This document shows positions 11,546-43,001 of a DNA stretch of 64,000 nt, piece by piece. Within the stretch, counting starts at the first letter, position 1. The number at the start of each line of letters is the position of its first letter. Below the pieces are notes generated by a model. It ran no database searches, was not told the origin of the DNA, and saw only the letters and a program-made list of their open reading frames with translations. Source of the stretch: Phymorhynchus buccinoides (taxonomy: Eukaryota; Mollusca; Gastropoda; Neogastropoda; Raphitomidae); NCBI GenBank assembly GCA_017654935.2, contig CM065706.1, forward strand, positions 6,265,668 through 6,329,667, given 5' to 3'. A program made the translations under genes and the position numbers.

Positions 11546-11735
11546 CAGTCAAACCTCTATTATACGACCCTCCGCTAAAATACCTCCTCTCATTCCAGAC
11601 TGATCTTTCTTGGCACGGATGTAATGTACCTGACTATAATTTATGTATAAAACCGACCTCCGTTATAAGACCCCTCCAATTTAAGACCGATTTTCCCCCT
11701 GACTTTTTGGAAGTCCTAAAATAGAGGTTTGACTG
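11546..11735. mobile_element. Short pogo-like MITE
   Basis: The ends CAGTCAAACCTCTATTATAC and ATAGAGGTTTGACTG are inverted repeats, with TA at the right side. Its terminal sequences match those of the longer elements at 25187 and 62430, so it is probably an internally deleted relative. No coding sequence is present. Confidence 0.65.
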
Positions 11736-11737
11736 TA

Positions 11738-11978
11738 CAGTGGAACCTCCCTTATAAGACTCCCTCCCACATAAGACCTACTTCTCTGAGACATTGCCCT
11801 TCTTTGTAAGTGTTAAATAAGACCCCTCCCTTATAAGACCTCATTTTGGATGATTTTTAAGGTCTTATAAGGTAGGTACTTTTAACACTTACAAAGAAGG
11901 GCAATGTCTCGGAGAAGTAGGTCTTATGTGGGAGGGAGTCTTATAATGGGAGGTCTTATTAAAAGGGAGGTTCCACTG
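11738..11978. mobile_element. TA-flanked MITE, CAGTGGAACCTCCC ends
   Basis: The ends CAGTGGAACCTCCCTTATAA and AGGGAGGTTCCACTG are flanked by TA on both sides. The two halves are almost complementary throughout, so the element can fold into one long hairpin. Relatives lie at 16977, 31945, 34903, 44474 and 58486. A truncated copy follows to about 12069. The TA target and CAG ends suggest a pogo/mariner relationship. Confidence 0.75.
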
Positions 11979-12069
11979 TATTAAAATTACCTCCCTTATA
12001 CAGCTCCCTTCCATTTAATACCTCATTTTGGATGATTTCTGAAGGTCTTGTAAGGGAGGTTACACCGTA

Positions 12070-12617
12070 GAAGCAAAACGCTTGATCAAAACACACATTA
12101 CAGATGACTCGTATCACTAGGTACGATCTAACTGCATGGCGACAGTCCAGATTATAATTAAGATTAAAATTATAGCCCCGTCGACAACTAAGGCCATGTC
12201 AGGGCTGTCACCACGTTGAATCTTACCACGTACTAAAAAGGGATAAAAACAAGGTAAAAACAAAATCAAAGTTTTATGTTAAAACACTTTTGTTCAAAAA
12301 TTCATTAATCAATCAAAAACTTAGCCAGTAAAAACATGACATGTCTAGAGTTAAAAACATCACAGTAGCTTACATCAAGTGAAAAATATTAATCTCTTTC
12401 AAGTAATTAAAGATCGCGTCAGGCGGAACATCACGGAACAAAACTTTCATGGATTCCGCAGTGTAGTGTTTCCTTCTAATGTCGTATAGATCCCAGCAGT
12501 CCAAAACGGCAACTCATAAATTAAAACGAAAAATCCATTTAAAAACAATGCTCAAAGTTAAACTTGAGGAGAACGACTTCAAACCAGAAAACAAAATCCC
12601 ATCCTGAACTGGGATTT
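12070..12617. other. No supported gene
   Basis: This is AT-rich intergenic DNA without recognisable exons or strong repeats. Confidence 0.4.
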
Positions 12618-12931
12618 TTAACCCTTTCATCGCCAGCCATATTTCAGGCAAGAATTCCCATTAAATTTACCTGGGTAGAAAGCAAAATCCATCTGCAATA
12701 TTGGGGATTCTTCTGTGACATATGTAAAATATTATAAAATCAAATTGATGATTGTGGATACTCAACGGTAGAAGAAGAAAAAAAGTAGAAGAAGAAATAA
12801 GGTCTATCCTTACTTCCCAAAACTAAGACAATAGGGGTTTTGGATAATAGACCCCAATTTGATGCCCTTTAGTGACATAGGTGTTAAACCACTGTGGTGC
12901 TAAGATGCGACTTTGGCAGTGAAAGGGTTAA
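12618..12931. mobile_element. TTAA MITE, copy 4
   Basis: Perfect TTAA flanks surround CCCTTTCATCGCCAGCC and GGCAGTGAAAGGG. It is about 70 bp longer than its relatives because an AT/GAA-rich insert (about 12727-12800) interrupts the interior. Confidence 0.75.
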
Positions 12932-13142
12932 AAAAATAAATAGAAAAAACCCAGCGGTTAAGTTTCACGAGGGAAACTTTAAAGCCCATTAATTTTGACC
13001 AACTCTCTCAATAAAATAAAAAAATTTAAATGTATATTGATAAGATCACCACAACGATCTTTACATGATTGATAAAATCAGATTATTATAACAAAAATAT
13101 TTAGATCGCTATGTTGATTTATTCAATCAAATCACTACGTTT

Positions 13143-13457
13143 CCCCCCGTGGGGATACCAGGAGGTCTTTTGTACAAATAGTTCCCCCAACTTCTGGAAG
13201 TTCAGTGCTTGTACCTTCCTCTAATGTATCTCTCTTTGACTCTGCCTTTTCTCTTTGCTTACTGTCATCTGCTATCTTTCTATCTCTCCTGCCTTTTTTT
13301 CTCTATAAATTCTTGCAAAGATTTCTTCAGTCGAAGTCGGACATGCTGGACCTAACTATTTCTTAGTTAGGCGCGTAACGGCAGCATGACGCATCTACGC
13401 TCATACGACAAAAAACTGTCTGAGCGAACGAAGAAGAAGAAGAAGAAGAAGAAGAAA
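13143..13457 (+). repeat. SINE-like repeat with (GAA)n tail, copy 1
   Basis: It starts near CCCCGTGGGGATACCAGG and contains AGTTCCCCCAACTTCTGGAAG, ACTCTGCCTTTTCTC, GAAGTCGGACATGCTGG, CTAACTATTTCTTAGTTAGG and ACTGTCTGAGCGA. It ends in a run of GAA triplets. Relatives occur at 24440, 26008, 31162, 34473, 50203 and 58206. The variable simple-repeat tail suggests a SINE; no clear A/B box is seen at its start. Confidence 0.7.
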
Positions 13458-14213
13458 ATGTTGATAAGAAAGGCATTAAAAAACAACAAATACTGTGATG
13501 TTGTTCCCTTTCTACTGCTCCTCTACTGCACCTCTACTGCATTCACTCTCAATATGAAAGACACTGGCATTGCATTTACACTCTCATTAACTCGTCTGGT
13601 GCCATGTACAGGGTTCACAGCCAAACAGCATCCTAATTTTCCCAAACTTTCAAAGCCCAACTTTAGGGTTTTCCCACATCGAAGGTTTTTCGGCAAGCCG
13701 CACAATCTGCTGAGCGCTTGTTGGTTGCATCATTTCGCAGCCATACTTTATATGCAGAATTTTCGAGCCAAAGCTCACTGAAGACACATTTGCCCGGCAT
13801 TTTGTGCGGTACGCGTAAAGACCCGGATGTCTTTAAAGGGAAGCAACTCCGGTTAAAAATTGAAAGTAAGTCTCACCGATCGTATGCATCAAAATATTCA
13901 TTTTATTTCATAATTATAATTTTTTTTCTTGGCACGATGATTCAAAATGATGGTCCTGGGTGATTTGGGGGGCAGATTGATGAAGATTTGACAGTGGATC
14001 AAAATTCACAAACTTTCAAAGACACTACTCTTGTTGTTGGTTTTTTTATTTTTTTTGTTTTGTTTTTTTACTCTTGGTTTTTCATTTTTCACAAACTTTC
14101 ATGCGCCTTGAAAATGAAGTCTATTTTCCCCAAACCTTCCCAAACTTTGCCAACTGCTACGAACCCTGCATGTACTTTATTGATGTTCTTGCTTGTCCAT
14201 TGCATCTAACTAT
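13458..14213. other. No supported gene
   Basis: The open frames here are low complexity. I see no splice-bounded exon and no named repeat. Confidence 0.4.
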
Positions 14214-14567
14214 CAGGCATGAAAACAGCTCCGCCGTTCCCGCCGATTTTTTTCCCCGAAATCGAGCGATCTCCGCCGATTTTTTTAATCTCCGCCGTTT
14301 TCGTGAGCGCGATGTTATTCTCAAACGCCGCGGTCCTTATTTGGACGAGTGACGCTTGCGCTCGCTGGCCAAACATGGCCGCCGAAAAGACCCGCGAATG
14401 GCGTGTTTGAGAGTGGGAAGGCGAAATAGGATGTGAAATGCTGTGAAATTAGTACTTCCCCCCCCCTCCCCTGCGCAACAAAACTTGAGACGTTAGCTGA
14501 AAATCCGGGTGGAAGGATTTGTCGGCTGAAAAAATCTTTTTTTTTTCAACAGTAGTTTTCATGCCTG
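14214..14567. mobile_element. TIR element CAGGCATGAAAAC with 6-bp target duplication
   Basis: The ends CAGGCATGAAAACAGCTCCG and AGTTTTCATGCCTG are flanked on each side by AACTAT, an exact 6-bp direct repeat. It is a shorter relative of 348-1103 (internal deletion). The end sequence and 6-bp duplication are also seen at 56188-56433. The superfamily is not assigned. Confidence 0.7.
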
Positions 14568-14856
14568 AACTATTTTGTTGCGTTGCTTCAACGGGGGAAG
14601 AACAAAAAATCACTGACATAAGCTCTGAAAGTAGACAAACACATGGCAGGGTGCTTGGCGGTGAATGTCTTTGCATTTGGTGGGAGTGAAGTGTGATGTA
14701 CTGGGCGAATGCATACGCCCGTGGCGCCAGAAGAGTTAACGACTTACATTCTTCGCTCTTACAGCCAAAACCACTTATGCACCACCGACTGATATATCTT
14801 AATATGCTCCCTCCTCTCTCACGTTACTATGGACAAACAGAATGTCTTACCCCGGC

Positions 14857-14862
14857 TTTATT
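14857..14862 (-). other. Candidate polyadenylation signal of HMGCL
   Basis: AATAAA on the minus strand lies about 120 bases beyond the HMGCL stop codon at 14982-14984. It is the nearest canonical signal. The position is plausible for a short 3' UTR but unproven without transcripts. Confidence 0.5.
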
Positions 14863-14981
14863 ATTTAGAAGCACACAGTATCACCGGGATCCCTTTTTGC
14901 CCCCAAAGATTCATTCGGAAACATCAAATTATTTGGTATAGGTCAAGATGTGAAGGGAGGGTGGGGAGGGGGGTTGCAGAA

Positions 14982-34224
<19,243 letters not shown>

Positions 34225-34472
34225 GTTTATAAAATGTCAAAGGTCACTTCCTTTGTGACCTTGAAGTCCGCCCACGTGTTTCCGCTTTCTGTGTTTATGT
34301 TTAGGCCTATTGGGAACATGTTTTTCATTTGTCTCCTGCCTGTCTTTGAATAATGATTATAACTCCATACATGTATGCATGGATTGTGATAACATTTTGT
34401 GGATGATAGGGATATCCTCCAAATATTTGCTTAAATGTTTGGAATTAATTTAGGCTGTCACCCGTACCCAGC

Positions 34473-34766
34473 CCGGCCGAAGTGATACCGGCGGGTCTTT
34501 TGTATAAATAGTTCCCCCACCTTCTGTGCTTGTAACTTCCTCTAATCTGTCACTCTCTTTGACTCTGCCTTTTCCCTTTGCTTACTGTCATTTACTGTCT
34601 TTCTGCCTTACCGGTCCATATTCTCCAGCCTTTTTTCACGAAACACTTTCAAAAAGACATTCCTCCAGCCGAACGTCGGACTTGCTGGGCCTAAGTTATT
34701 TCTTAGTTAGGCGCATAACGAAAGCATGGCGCAAATTGACAGGAAACTGTCCGAGCCATCGAAGAC
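34473..34766 (+). repeat. SINE-like repeat, copy 5
   Basis: It matches the 13143 family from GAAGTGATACCGGCGGGTC through AGTTCCCCCACCTTC, CTCTGCCTTTTCCC, TTAGTTAGGCGCATAACG and AGGAAACTGTCCGAGCC. It lies 250 bases upstream of the HMGCL start. Confidence 0.7.
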
Positions 34767-34902
34767 GACCACCTCATGTTTATTTCTCACTTGGCCCACA
34801 CAATCTTTTCTTCTTTTTTCTCTCCACATTTTAATATGCCAGAACTTATCTTTCTGTAAAGTGTTTACAATCGAATGTATAGTGGACATTTGGGGTCTTA
34901 TA

Positions 34903-35112
34903 CAGTGGAACCTCCCTGACCCTATGCATAAAATGATAAGACCTTCCCTATTAAGACTCCCTCTAGGATGTGACCCCCAAAAAAAGTTCACAGTTTTTCC
35001 CCTTCCTATCTGAAGTACTATATACTGAATGACTACCTCCCTAAGAAGACCCCTCCCTATTAAGACCTAAATTTGGCTGATTTTTCAAGGTCTCATTAAA
35101 GAGGTTCCACTG
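34903..35112. mobile_element. TA-flanked MITE, diverged copy
   Basis: CAGTGGAACCTCCCTGACCC and AAAGAGGTTCCACTG ends with TA outside. The interior is more diverged than in other family members. Confidence 0.6.
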
Positions 35113-35175
35113 TACTATAGAAATAATCTCACTATTTGCACACACATACACACCACGATAGGCCTACGTAGGCAC

Positions 35176-35350
35176 AGTTACATATTTTTCGGACAATAAG
35201 GAGGTACTTTTTGTTTTCTCAAAGACTCAGATCGACCCATGCGCCCTTATAAAATAGTAATAGTAAGAAAGTATACTAAAATAAATCTGAAATTTGGGTA
35301 AACTTTGGCGGGTGCGCTTTATACAAAGGCGCGCCTTAGTTATAGTCCCA
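35176..35350. mobile_element. Diverged GGACTATAAGGCGC-type element
   Basis: ATATTTTTCGGACAATAAGG at the left is answered by GCGCGCCTTAGTTATAGTCC at the right. It is short and decayed. A GA-rich microsatellite follows (35398-35475). Confidence 0.45.
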
Positions 35351-35475
35351 CAAAATGCGTTAGATCTACACGCAAACAAACACACGTGAGAAAAAATAGA
35401 GCGAGAGAGAGAGAGAGGGGGGGAGGGGGGGGGGTGTGAGAGAGACACAGAGAGAGAATAGAGAGAGAGTAAAGA

Positions 35476-36870
35476 GAAATAGATTTAAGATTCCTCAGAT
35501 TTATGCACATTCACACCAATGAAATTCACAGGGTACTCAAATTTTAATTCATTTTTAATCTGGTCAGTAAATATATTCAAAGCAAAAAGAAGCAGAAACT
35601 GCGTAGGCTTTTCAGAAGTCAGAATTATTTCGAAATCTTTCAACAACAAAAAATAATTGATAACAACAAAATGCATTTCCGATGAATAAACAAAGCAAAC
35701 ATGCATTTTTTCTCACTTCTTCCTCCCTTTCTCACCACAAAAACAACCCAAACAAAATTGCTTTGCCTCGCCTTCGCCGATTCCATAGCGTTTCCACATT
35801 CGTGTTCAATCCTTACTGTTGTTCCTGCCCGGCGCTAGGGACACGCCGGTTTTCCAACCCATTCGCTCCAAGCCCCTGTAGGGTTGCAGCCGGTCAGCTG
35901 GTCATTAAATTCCGTGCCTGCATGTATAAGCTATTCTGCTTGTTGTAGACTTACTTAAATGCGCCGGTTCACGGTCAACTTAGTGAGGCCGCTTGATAAA
36001 ACTCGGCCTAAACAACTACAAACAAACCAACGGGCAAAGACTGCCCACCTTCGTATGTATGTCAGCCCCGCCCATTTGCCGCAATGCATAGGGACACTAA
36101 ACACACACGAAAAACGAATGTGCGCATACATGAGATTTTAGTTTATTTTTAATTTTTAGCACATTTTGCTGTCACATGTGAATTTTCTTAATTTTTTTTA
36201 AAATTAATCATTACCATGAATTTGAAATTAGTGTTTCTTTGTTACTTTTTCAGAGTATCAAGAACATACATAGAAATAATTCAATGCATTTTCAGACTGA
36301 AATTATATTTTTAATTATTTTTTTTAAAGTACCTACTGGTGTGAATTGCGCAAGTTATTTCCCTTGACATGTGATTTCATAGTAAGGTTAGCGTCGGGCG
36401 GCTGGAGGTAAGAGGAAGCCAACAACAAACAAATGAAACAAAAACAAGAGAACAAAAACACATTTTCCGTATGCTATGTCAATTAAAAAATGATCTGTTT
36501 AAATAATACATGTGAACAATAAGCCGTCTATGCGAAGGTTAATCATAACTTGAGCCCAAGTTAAAGCACAAAAGTGAAACATATTCGGTATATAAGCATT
36601 ACTTGTGGCGGTGCATAGCCGATTGAGGTTTAACCGAGCGTGGTTCCACGCTACAGCTATCTGTATAATTTTGAAAAAATCGGGACCTTTTACTGGTTTC
36701 GTATTGTGCTTCAGTATTGTTCCCACCAATATTTGTATTTACAATGTCCCATATGTGTCTGATTCGACCAAGAGGACGTAAAAACTCAATTTTCTCCAAA
36801 CATGAATATGTTTTTACTAGCATACTAGCAGACATGATCCGATATCAGATTGCACGGTAACACAAAGATT
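35476..36870. other. No supported gene
   Basis: This is AT-rich intergenic DNA. The open frames are short, without splice context or family similarity. Confidence 0.4.
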
Positions 36871-36884
36871 TAAATCCTAGCCAA

Positions 36885-36972
36885 CCCCGTAACCGGTAAG
36901 CGTATTACCGGTAACGCCTTGTACAGGTAACGCCAAGTACCGGTACCGCTGAGTACCGGTTTCGCCGGGTCC
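36885..36972. repeat. Short ACCGGTA repeat cluster
   Basis: Several spaced copies of GTACCGGT and ACCGGTAACGCC lie here, with period about 18-20 bases. No function is assigned. Confidence 0.6.
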
Positions 36973-37019
36973 GCACAATAATATAATTTTTAGCTTTTGT
37001 GGCTGGAAAAAGCAATTTT

Positions 37020-37950
37020 TTGACCCCTACCACTTTCAAGGCCTACCGAGCTCCATGACCTTGATCTTGACCTTGATCGGTATGCAATCATCAGAAAACA
37101 ACCATAGCCAAAGTCCTCATGCCAAGTTTGAAGTCCCTAAGACCAATGGTGTGGACGTTATAAGCCCCTTAAAGAGTTTGTGTGAGGTCCATAACCCAAC
37201 GGAAGGTCCATGACGGCGTATATTTATGCGCGGATGCCTTCCTCTCATTGGTGACATGGCCACCAACACAAAGCTGGAAACGAAAACAAACAAACACAAA
37301 AGGAAACAAACCCGAACAGCTCGTATTTACTAACCGCCAAGTGCGTGTGGAGCTCTGTGTGGTCCCCCCCCCCCTTCCCCAGGACCCCTTTGGCGGAGGT
37401 TTCCAAAACGTAAGGATGGCATGACTTTTTCTCCGAGGGTGCAGGAGGCTTGATGCCAAATTGGGTATCCATGGTTTGAGAACTGTGTCCCGCCTCCGCC
37501 ACCCCACATGAACAATACCCCCGATTTACGACACACACCCCACCAGACCACACCCTCACCCTCCAGCCCCCCCTCCCTCCAGCCCCCCTACCCCCAGCCC
37601 CCTCCGCTCCTCCCTCCTCCCCCTCCCCCTCCACCCCAGCCCACGCTCAATGACACTTGCCGGAGGTTTTTCCCGAAAGTAAGGACGGCATGACCTTCGG
37701 AGGGTACCAGGTGCTTGATGCCAATTTGGTGTTAATCCGGTTGAGACTCACAGCTCCCGAGCACACACTGGGCCCCTAGTAAAATCCGAGCTGCTGTGGT
37801 CCCCCCCTCCCCACGTCCCTTGGCGGAGGTTTCCGAAAAGAGACGGCATGACCTTCGGAGGGTTCCACGGATGCTTGATGGCCAAATTTGTGGTGTCGAT
37901 CGGGTGAGACTGTGGCCGTGCATAAGGACACACAGACAGCCAGACGATTT
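37020..37950. repeat. Retroelement-like repeat with three diverged copies
   Basis: Three related segments (about 37385-37480, 37655-37760, 37815-37930) share GGCGGAGGTTTCC, GACGGCATGACCTTCGGAGG and GCTTGATGCCAA. The preceding ACCTTGATCTTGACCTTGAT block is probably part of the same retroelement 3' region. C-rich homopolymers are frequent. I see no intact reading frame. Confidence 0.45.
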
Positions 37951-38049
37951 CGAAAATATATATTAAGTTGTTGATGGGTTATACAGTTTTGCAACGTTTC
38001 CATGTGGGGATAGAGGGGATTATTTGAGCAATCGCCATTAAGCAATGTC

Positions 38050-39110
38050 TTTTAAATAAACACACGTATATAATCACATTAAACATGGTACCATTTGGAT
38101 TTCCTTCAACTAGCTTATTGAATTCGATAGCTAACACGTTTGGGAACAAAATAAGTCATAAAGACGATGAGGAAAAACAGGCCCCCCCATAGACATTCCA
38201 TAGCTAGCCTTATGCTATTCTACAACTAAAAATCTCTCTTTACAATAATTTAGGAAAAAGCATCTAATCACTTCCATAAAATGTTATTGTTTGTCAAGTT
38301 GTAATTAATTGGGTACACTATCTTTCATAGTAAGTGGTAGTAAATGTACACCCAAATATATATCGTATCAGCTGAAACAAAACGTATAACAGTTACTACA
38401 TATAAATTAAACACAATGCCGTTGCAGCACATAACTGTACACCATTCTTGCACACAGTGTTTTCCACCCTATAGCAAATCACAACACCCCAAAAAAAAAT
38501 CTTTTGTTGTTTGTAATAAATTTTTACAAATTCTAACGTCTCGGTACACGTTAACATATTCACGGGATATTTCTATTTCCTCATGGTAACACAGTGGTTA
38601 GGCCACTCATAATATGACTTACAGCTCACCGTGTTGCATGGGGAAATACAAATATCCCGTGAATAATGTTAATGTGTACCGAGATCGTTACACTGTAAGT
38701 ATAATATGCAGACACTCCTTTCTTTGTAAATAAATTGATGTACAGAATATTCTTTCACACACACAATAATGTCTCGATACTTACTTCATAGGAGTAAAAA
38801 GCGCTCAGATGTTTTATTTAAATCATAAATCCTGTGTTGCACTTTGTATTATTCTTTTCAAAGACAGCAACCCTCAGATTAAACTCAGATGTTTAATGTG
38901 AACCAACGTAACTATCATTCATCAATACTACATCAAAATACAATCAGAACCATTTTTTTGTTATCGAAATTAAACAGGTTTAGAATTCTTCTCAATAGTA
39001 AGGTTACAGATTTCACATAAAATTAAAACAATGTCAAAGAAAACAATTAATTAGAGTAATTACAAAGTAACGTGTATGAGAATAACTTACCTATACAATA
39101 AGGTGCAAGG
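38050..39110. other. No supported gene
   Basis: AT-rich sequence. One inverted pair spans about 38535-38695: TAACGTCTCGGTACACGTTAA and a GTGTACCGAGATCGTTA block, with CACGGGATATT mirrored by AATATCCCGTGA. It is probably a small transposon of about 160 bp. No exon is seen. Confidence 0.45.
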
Positions 39111-39739
39111 CTTAGATAGACAGAGCCACCCCCGCTGACACAACTTCTCATCTGGTAGCTTCACGGTTAAAGACAACACTGACCCCACCACGATAGGCCC
39201 TTGGTTTTTTTTTCTGGTAGCTGTAGGCCCACATACAAATACCCCCAACGTTCAAATTGGAGACTGTGCTCTTTAAAATGATATTATCGCTTTGAATTTG
39301 GGGCCACTTGATGGGAGTCAAACCTGATCAAACACGATTTCTTACCACGCTAATAAGAGGTTGAAAATACGTGAACCGTGATTTTGACACGGATCTGGGG
39401 GGTCCTTTAACGCGTTTTGCCATGGCAAAAGGTGGTAACTCCGACACGCCCCCTCTCATGTTCACGACCCTCATCTCAAAGCCTACTTCTCTCAGTTTCA
39501 TGGAAATAACAACGCTGTTCCAACTCTTTCCCCTTTTCCAAGAATGGCAGAATGTCATTCCGGGCCGAGTAAACATTTTTTGAATGCGCAAAGTTGAACT
39601 TGAGTGGGTGGTGTTTTGAAGGGGGGGTGGGGGGTGGAGAGTTTCGTAAAGCCCAAAATATCCTCTTTTGGGAGCGCATCCTCCAGATTTTGATCTTCCA
39701 GTCCACAAGGAGCTGACAGTCATCAACACCTCACAGTCT

Positions 39740-40245
39740 TTAAGGAGAGAAGCCCCGCCCTATTGGACACTGCAACAGGGTGATTAATTACGCTCTTGAA
39801 CGGCGAGAGTTAACCCTTGTTGGGTCATATCCAAAAAGAGGCATTCACTCTTATTGCAAAAGGCAGAGCCATTTAGTGGCCATCAAATAGGGTTATTGGC
39901 GAGAGTTACGGCTTGCTTTGTCATACTCAAGCATCTCCCCCCCCCCCACCAAGGGCATTCACTTTGCAAAAGGCAGCCATATTAGTGGCCTCAAATAGGG
40001 TGATTGGGGAGTTCGGCTTTGCTTTGGTTCATTACTCAAGCATCTTCCCCCCCACCACCCACCCACCAGGGCATTCCCGTCTTGCAAAAAATCGCGCCTT
40101 ATTAGTGGACACACATCAAAATAGGTTATTGGCCGAGGTTATGTCCTTGTTTTGTTCAGTACTAAAAAAAGCATAAATTCCTCCCACCCACCAGGGCATT
40201 CACTCTTGCAAAGGTGGTCATTGCAGTGGTCCTATACACCACCAC
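39740..40245. repeat. ~110-bp tandem array, C-rich
   Basis: Four diverged copies carry CAAATAGGGTTATTGGCGAG, GGGCATTCACT and TTGCAAAAGGCAGCC. It is related to the array at 10770-11020 in the opposite orientation. Many C-homopolymer differences suggest sequencing error as well as divergence. Confidence 0.7.
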
Positions 40246-40289
40246 AACTCTCCTCCTGCTCTTTCCCCCCTACATCTCCCTCCTTCCCC

Positions 40290-40294
40290 TTGCT

Positions 40295-40323
<29 letters not shown>
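40290..40323. repeat. Poly-C homopolymer
   Basis: A run of about 28 C after TTGCTC. Such runs are unreliable in long-read assemblies. Confidence 0.9.
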
Positions 40324-40326
<3 letters not shown>

Positions 40327-40704
40327 TAAAACGGACTGATTAAGATTATGCTTATCCGCTGTGGGCCCATTACAGATTGGCCGATCCGTGACAGGGCTGT
40401 CCTCCCGCTCCCTTATCAAATTTTTAATATCCTGGGAGGTCAACCAGGCCCGGAGGACATACCACCTGCAGTATTGATCAAGGAATTAGAGCAACACTCT
40501 CAATGCACAATCTAAAAACTGGAAGAAGCTTAACTCCTGTGGTTTTCAGTCATCCCATAGTCCACAGCACCTCACTCTGGGTAGGAGCTGGTTCTGGGCG
40601 CCGAAAAAACAACCCCACAAGCCCTTGATGGGTTTCAACCCAAGAAACCTCCCAGCCACTATAGTTCGCGACAATACCACTGACCCTAGGCGTCTGTTCG
40701 TCAC

Positions 40705-40748
40705 CACACGACACACACACCCCACACACACACACACACACCACACAC

Positions 40749-40785
<37 letters not shown>

Positions 40786-40805
40786 CACACACACACACAC
40801 ACCTC
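40705..40805. repeat. (CA)n microsatellite
   Basis: Interrupted CA repeats. The Cys/Val-rich frames on the opposite strand are artefacts. Confidence 0.85.
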
Positions 40806-40863
40806 ACGTCCTCAGTCACTCCTACATTACCCAATAGCCTCTATGGTAGGATGTCGCCCCCTT

Positions 40864-42560
40864 TTAACAGGCCCCCACACTCTCCCCCTGCACGATCCAC
40901 AGCCAGGGCCGTGGGCTCCCCCGGGAGATGCCACAAAAAAACGGTTCAAAACTCCAGTTTCCCGTCCCTAAGGTCATTGCGTGGATGGATTCTGTTCGTT
41001 GGTCAGCGACGAGCAGAACCTCCGTCTGGCCCAGTTTGTAGAACCACTCGAAGGGTTTGTAGTTCTTCCAAGAAGGCTGTAGGTGCTGACGGGCCCGCTC
41101 AGCGTGCGTCGTAAAGGTGCACCTGGAGAATGCCGTTCGCTCTTGGGTTCTACAACCACAGGGAAGTATTCTTCGACTCGTACGAGCGTCGATGGCGCGG
41201 TGGAAGTCGACATCGAGTCCTGCACTCAGTTTTTTGTTTATTCTCTTGGGGGGATCCCGACGTGAAAGTGACTCTGTCAACCGCGAGCTTCGTCGGCATT
41301 CAGAAAGTTGGGGCCCGTTGGAAAGAAATGGGACCCGAAGGGGACTTACAGAGTGGGATAAAACACCTTTCTTGGGTGACTCAGGAATCATACCACTTTC
41401 CTTTTCGCGTATTGTTTGTAGGAGACCCTTGCCTTGACGAACGATACTCGGCGCGATGCGCTCATCCCGACTCGCTGAACCGTTTGTCTGGGGCGGTTCC
41501 CGTTTGTATTCCTAGCCTCTCGTACTACATTGGCACAGGTAAGCGGATCAGAGTCTAAATTGGCAAAGAGAAATACATCCGTGTTCGGATCATCCGAACA
41601 ACGAAATCTCTTTCGTCACCCTCTTCCTAGCGCCTTCACAATGCCCTGTAAGTCACCTATGGTTTGAACACTGTCAATACCACCCACTGGCGTGAAGAAC
41701 AGGCATGCGGCTTGGTCTTCCCCGTAAGTCACTTCTCTATGGATGTCCGGCTGCCTGCCCCTTGTTCATGGCCTCAGCAACAGAGCAAACGACTTTGGTC
41801 GTTCCTGACTGAATGGCGCCTCGACTTGTTGAGAAGAGCGAGAGCTCCGGTGATCGATCCGGTTTTGTCTCGCGTCATCCGCAACGACTTTGAACATGTC
41901 AACATGCATGCTTCCCAAGAGTCCGCTCCGCTTTCCAAACGTTTCCCAGCCGCTTCCACAATGGCGGCGTGTCTTTCTTGAAGACTTTTCTCCACATCCG
42001 CTTTGTCTTCGTCCAACAAATCTTTCTCGTATTGGATCTCCTTCGCGTTGGTCTCCACTTCTTCTGCCGCTTTCAGCAAACGTTGACGATCCGACTGCAG
42101 CTGCTTCTTCTTCAGAGCCAGGCCCGCAGTGAGGTCTTCCGTTTTGTGGAGCTCGTGTTTGGTGAGCTTGCAGTTGAGGCAGATGGCCTGGTCACACTCG
42201 GTGCAGTAGAACTCCAGTTTCTTGTCGGGGTGAGTGTCGCACATGGCTTGAGTCTTGGTAGCCGAAGTTGAACCTGTGCCTGCGCCTGAAGCCTGCTGCT
42301 GGTGATGAGTCTGAATGTAAAAGTTGCTCTGCAGTTTGGTTGCTCCTCCAGGAGGGAGAGTGGTGGCCTTGCGACAGGAGGGGCAGCGGAAGGTTCTGTT
42401 GGGGCGACTCCGCAGAGCTAGGTCGTCGATGCAGTGCAGGCAGAAGGTGTGGTGACAGGGGAGGACCTTGGGAGGGGTGAACAGTCAGGCATAGGGGCAT
42501 TGGTTGTCATATTCGCTGATCTGTTTCTTGCTCCTGCCATTGTAGAGGGTGAGGTTTATG
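40864..42560 (-). pseudogene. TRIM-family gene (RING, B-box, coiled coil), frame-disrupted
   Basis: Tripartite-motif proteins are usually E3 ubiquitin ligases acting in the cytosol. On the minus strand the RING second half reads KVLPCHHTFCLHC and FRCPSCRK (42458-42360). A frame-linked B-box follows from 42244, CDTHPDKKLEFYCTECDQAI and CLNCKLTKHELHK, with all Cys/His zinc ligands. A Glu/Lys/Leu-rich coiled coil runs to about 41860. The frame then breaks near 41780. The code resumes as VTYGEDQAACLFFTPVGGID and TIGDLQGIVKALGRG (41720-41600), then again near 41090-40990 as FEWFYKLGQTEVLLVAD. The first RING cysteines (PLCLTVHP) are in another frame. At least four breaks in 1.6 kb, several at C runs, and the nearby gap allow either a pseudogene or a real gene with assembly indels. 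I use no symbol because the paralogue cannot be fixed. Confidence 0.8.
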
Positions 42561-42889
42561 GGGGTGGGTGGGGTGTGGTGATGTCAGGGCAGTCTGTAGC
42601 ACACACACCCCGCACACTGATACAGTTTTAGGAATGCAACCACATGTGCGCGGGCGCGCGCGGTATGTGCACACCTACGCACACTCGGCATGCCAACCAT
42701 GCTCACCACTCGCATGCCAACACATGCTCACACTCTTGCACACACATACAACTGATGTATGCACACCACCAAAATCCCACAGACATGCATCGAACGCAGA
42801 ACACACGCGGACCGCGCGCGCTCCTCACTCACACACACCACGCATACACACACACACCGCGCGGCTTGCAGAATAATCGTGTCCCTGCA

Positions 42890-42975
42890 CACAAACGTGT
42901 GCGCGCACAACAGGCACACACACACACACACACACACACGACACAACCACACCACACACACCCTGACACACACTT
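42890..42975. repeat. (CA)n microsatellite
   Basis: Alternating CA with GTGTGCGCGC patches just before the assembly gap. Confidence 0.85.
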
Positions 42976-43001
42976 CTCTCAGCTGCGGTAAAAATTTGGA
43001 G

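Noticed and set aside
39328..39729. 133-residue minus-strand frame
   Set aside because: It is in repeat-rich, G-homopolymer sequence; no domain or splice support, and alternative frames look equally protein-like.
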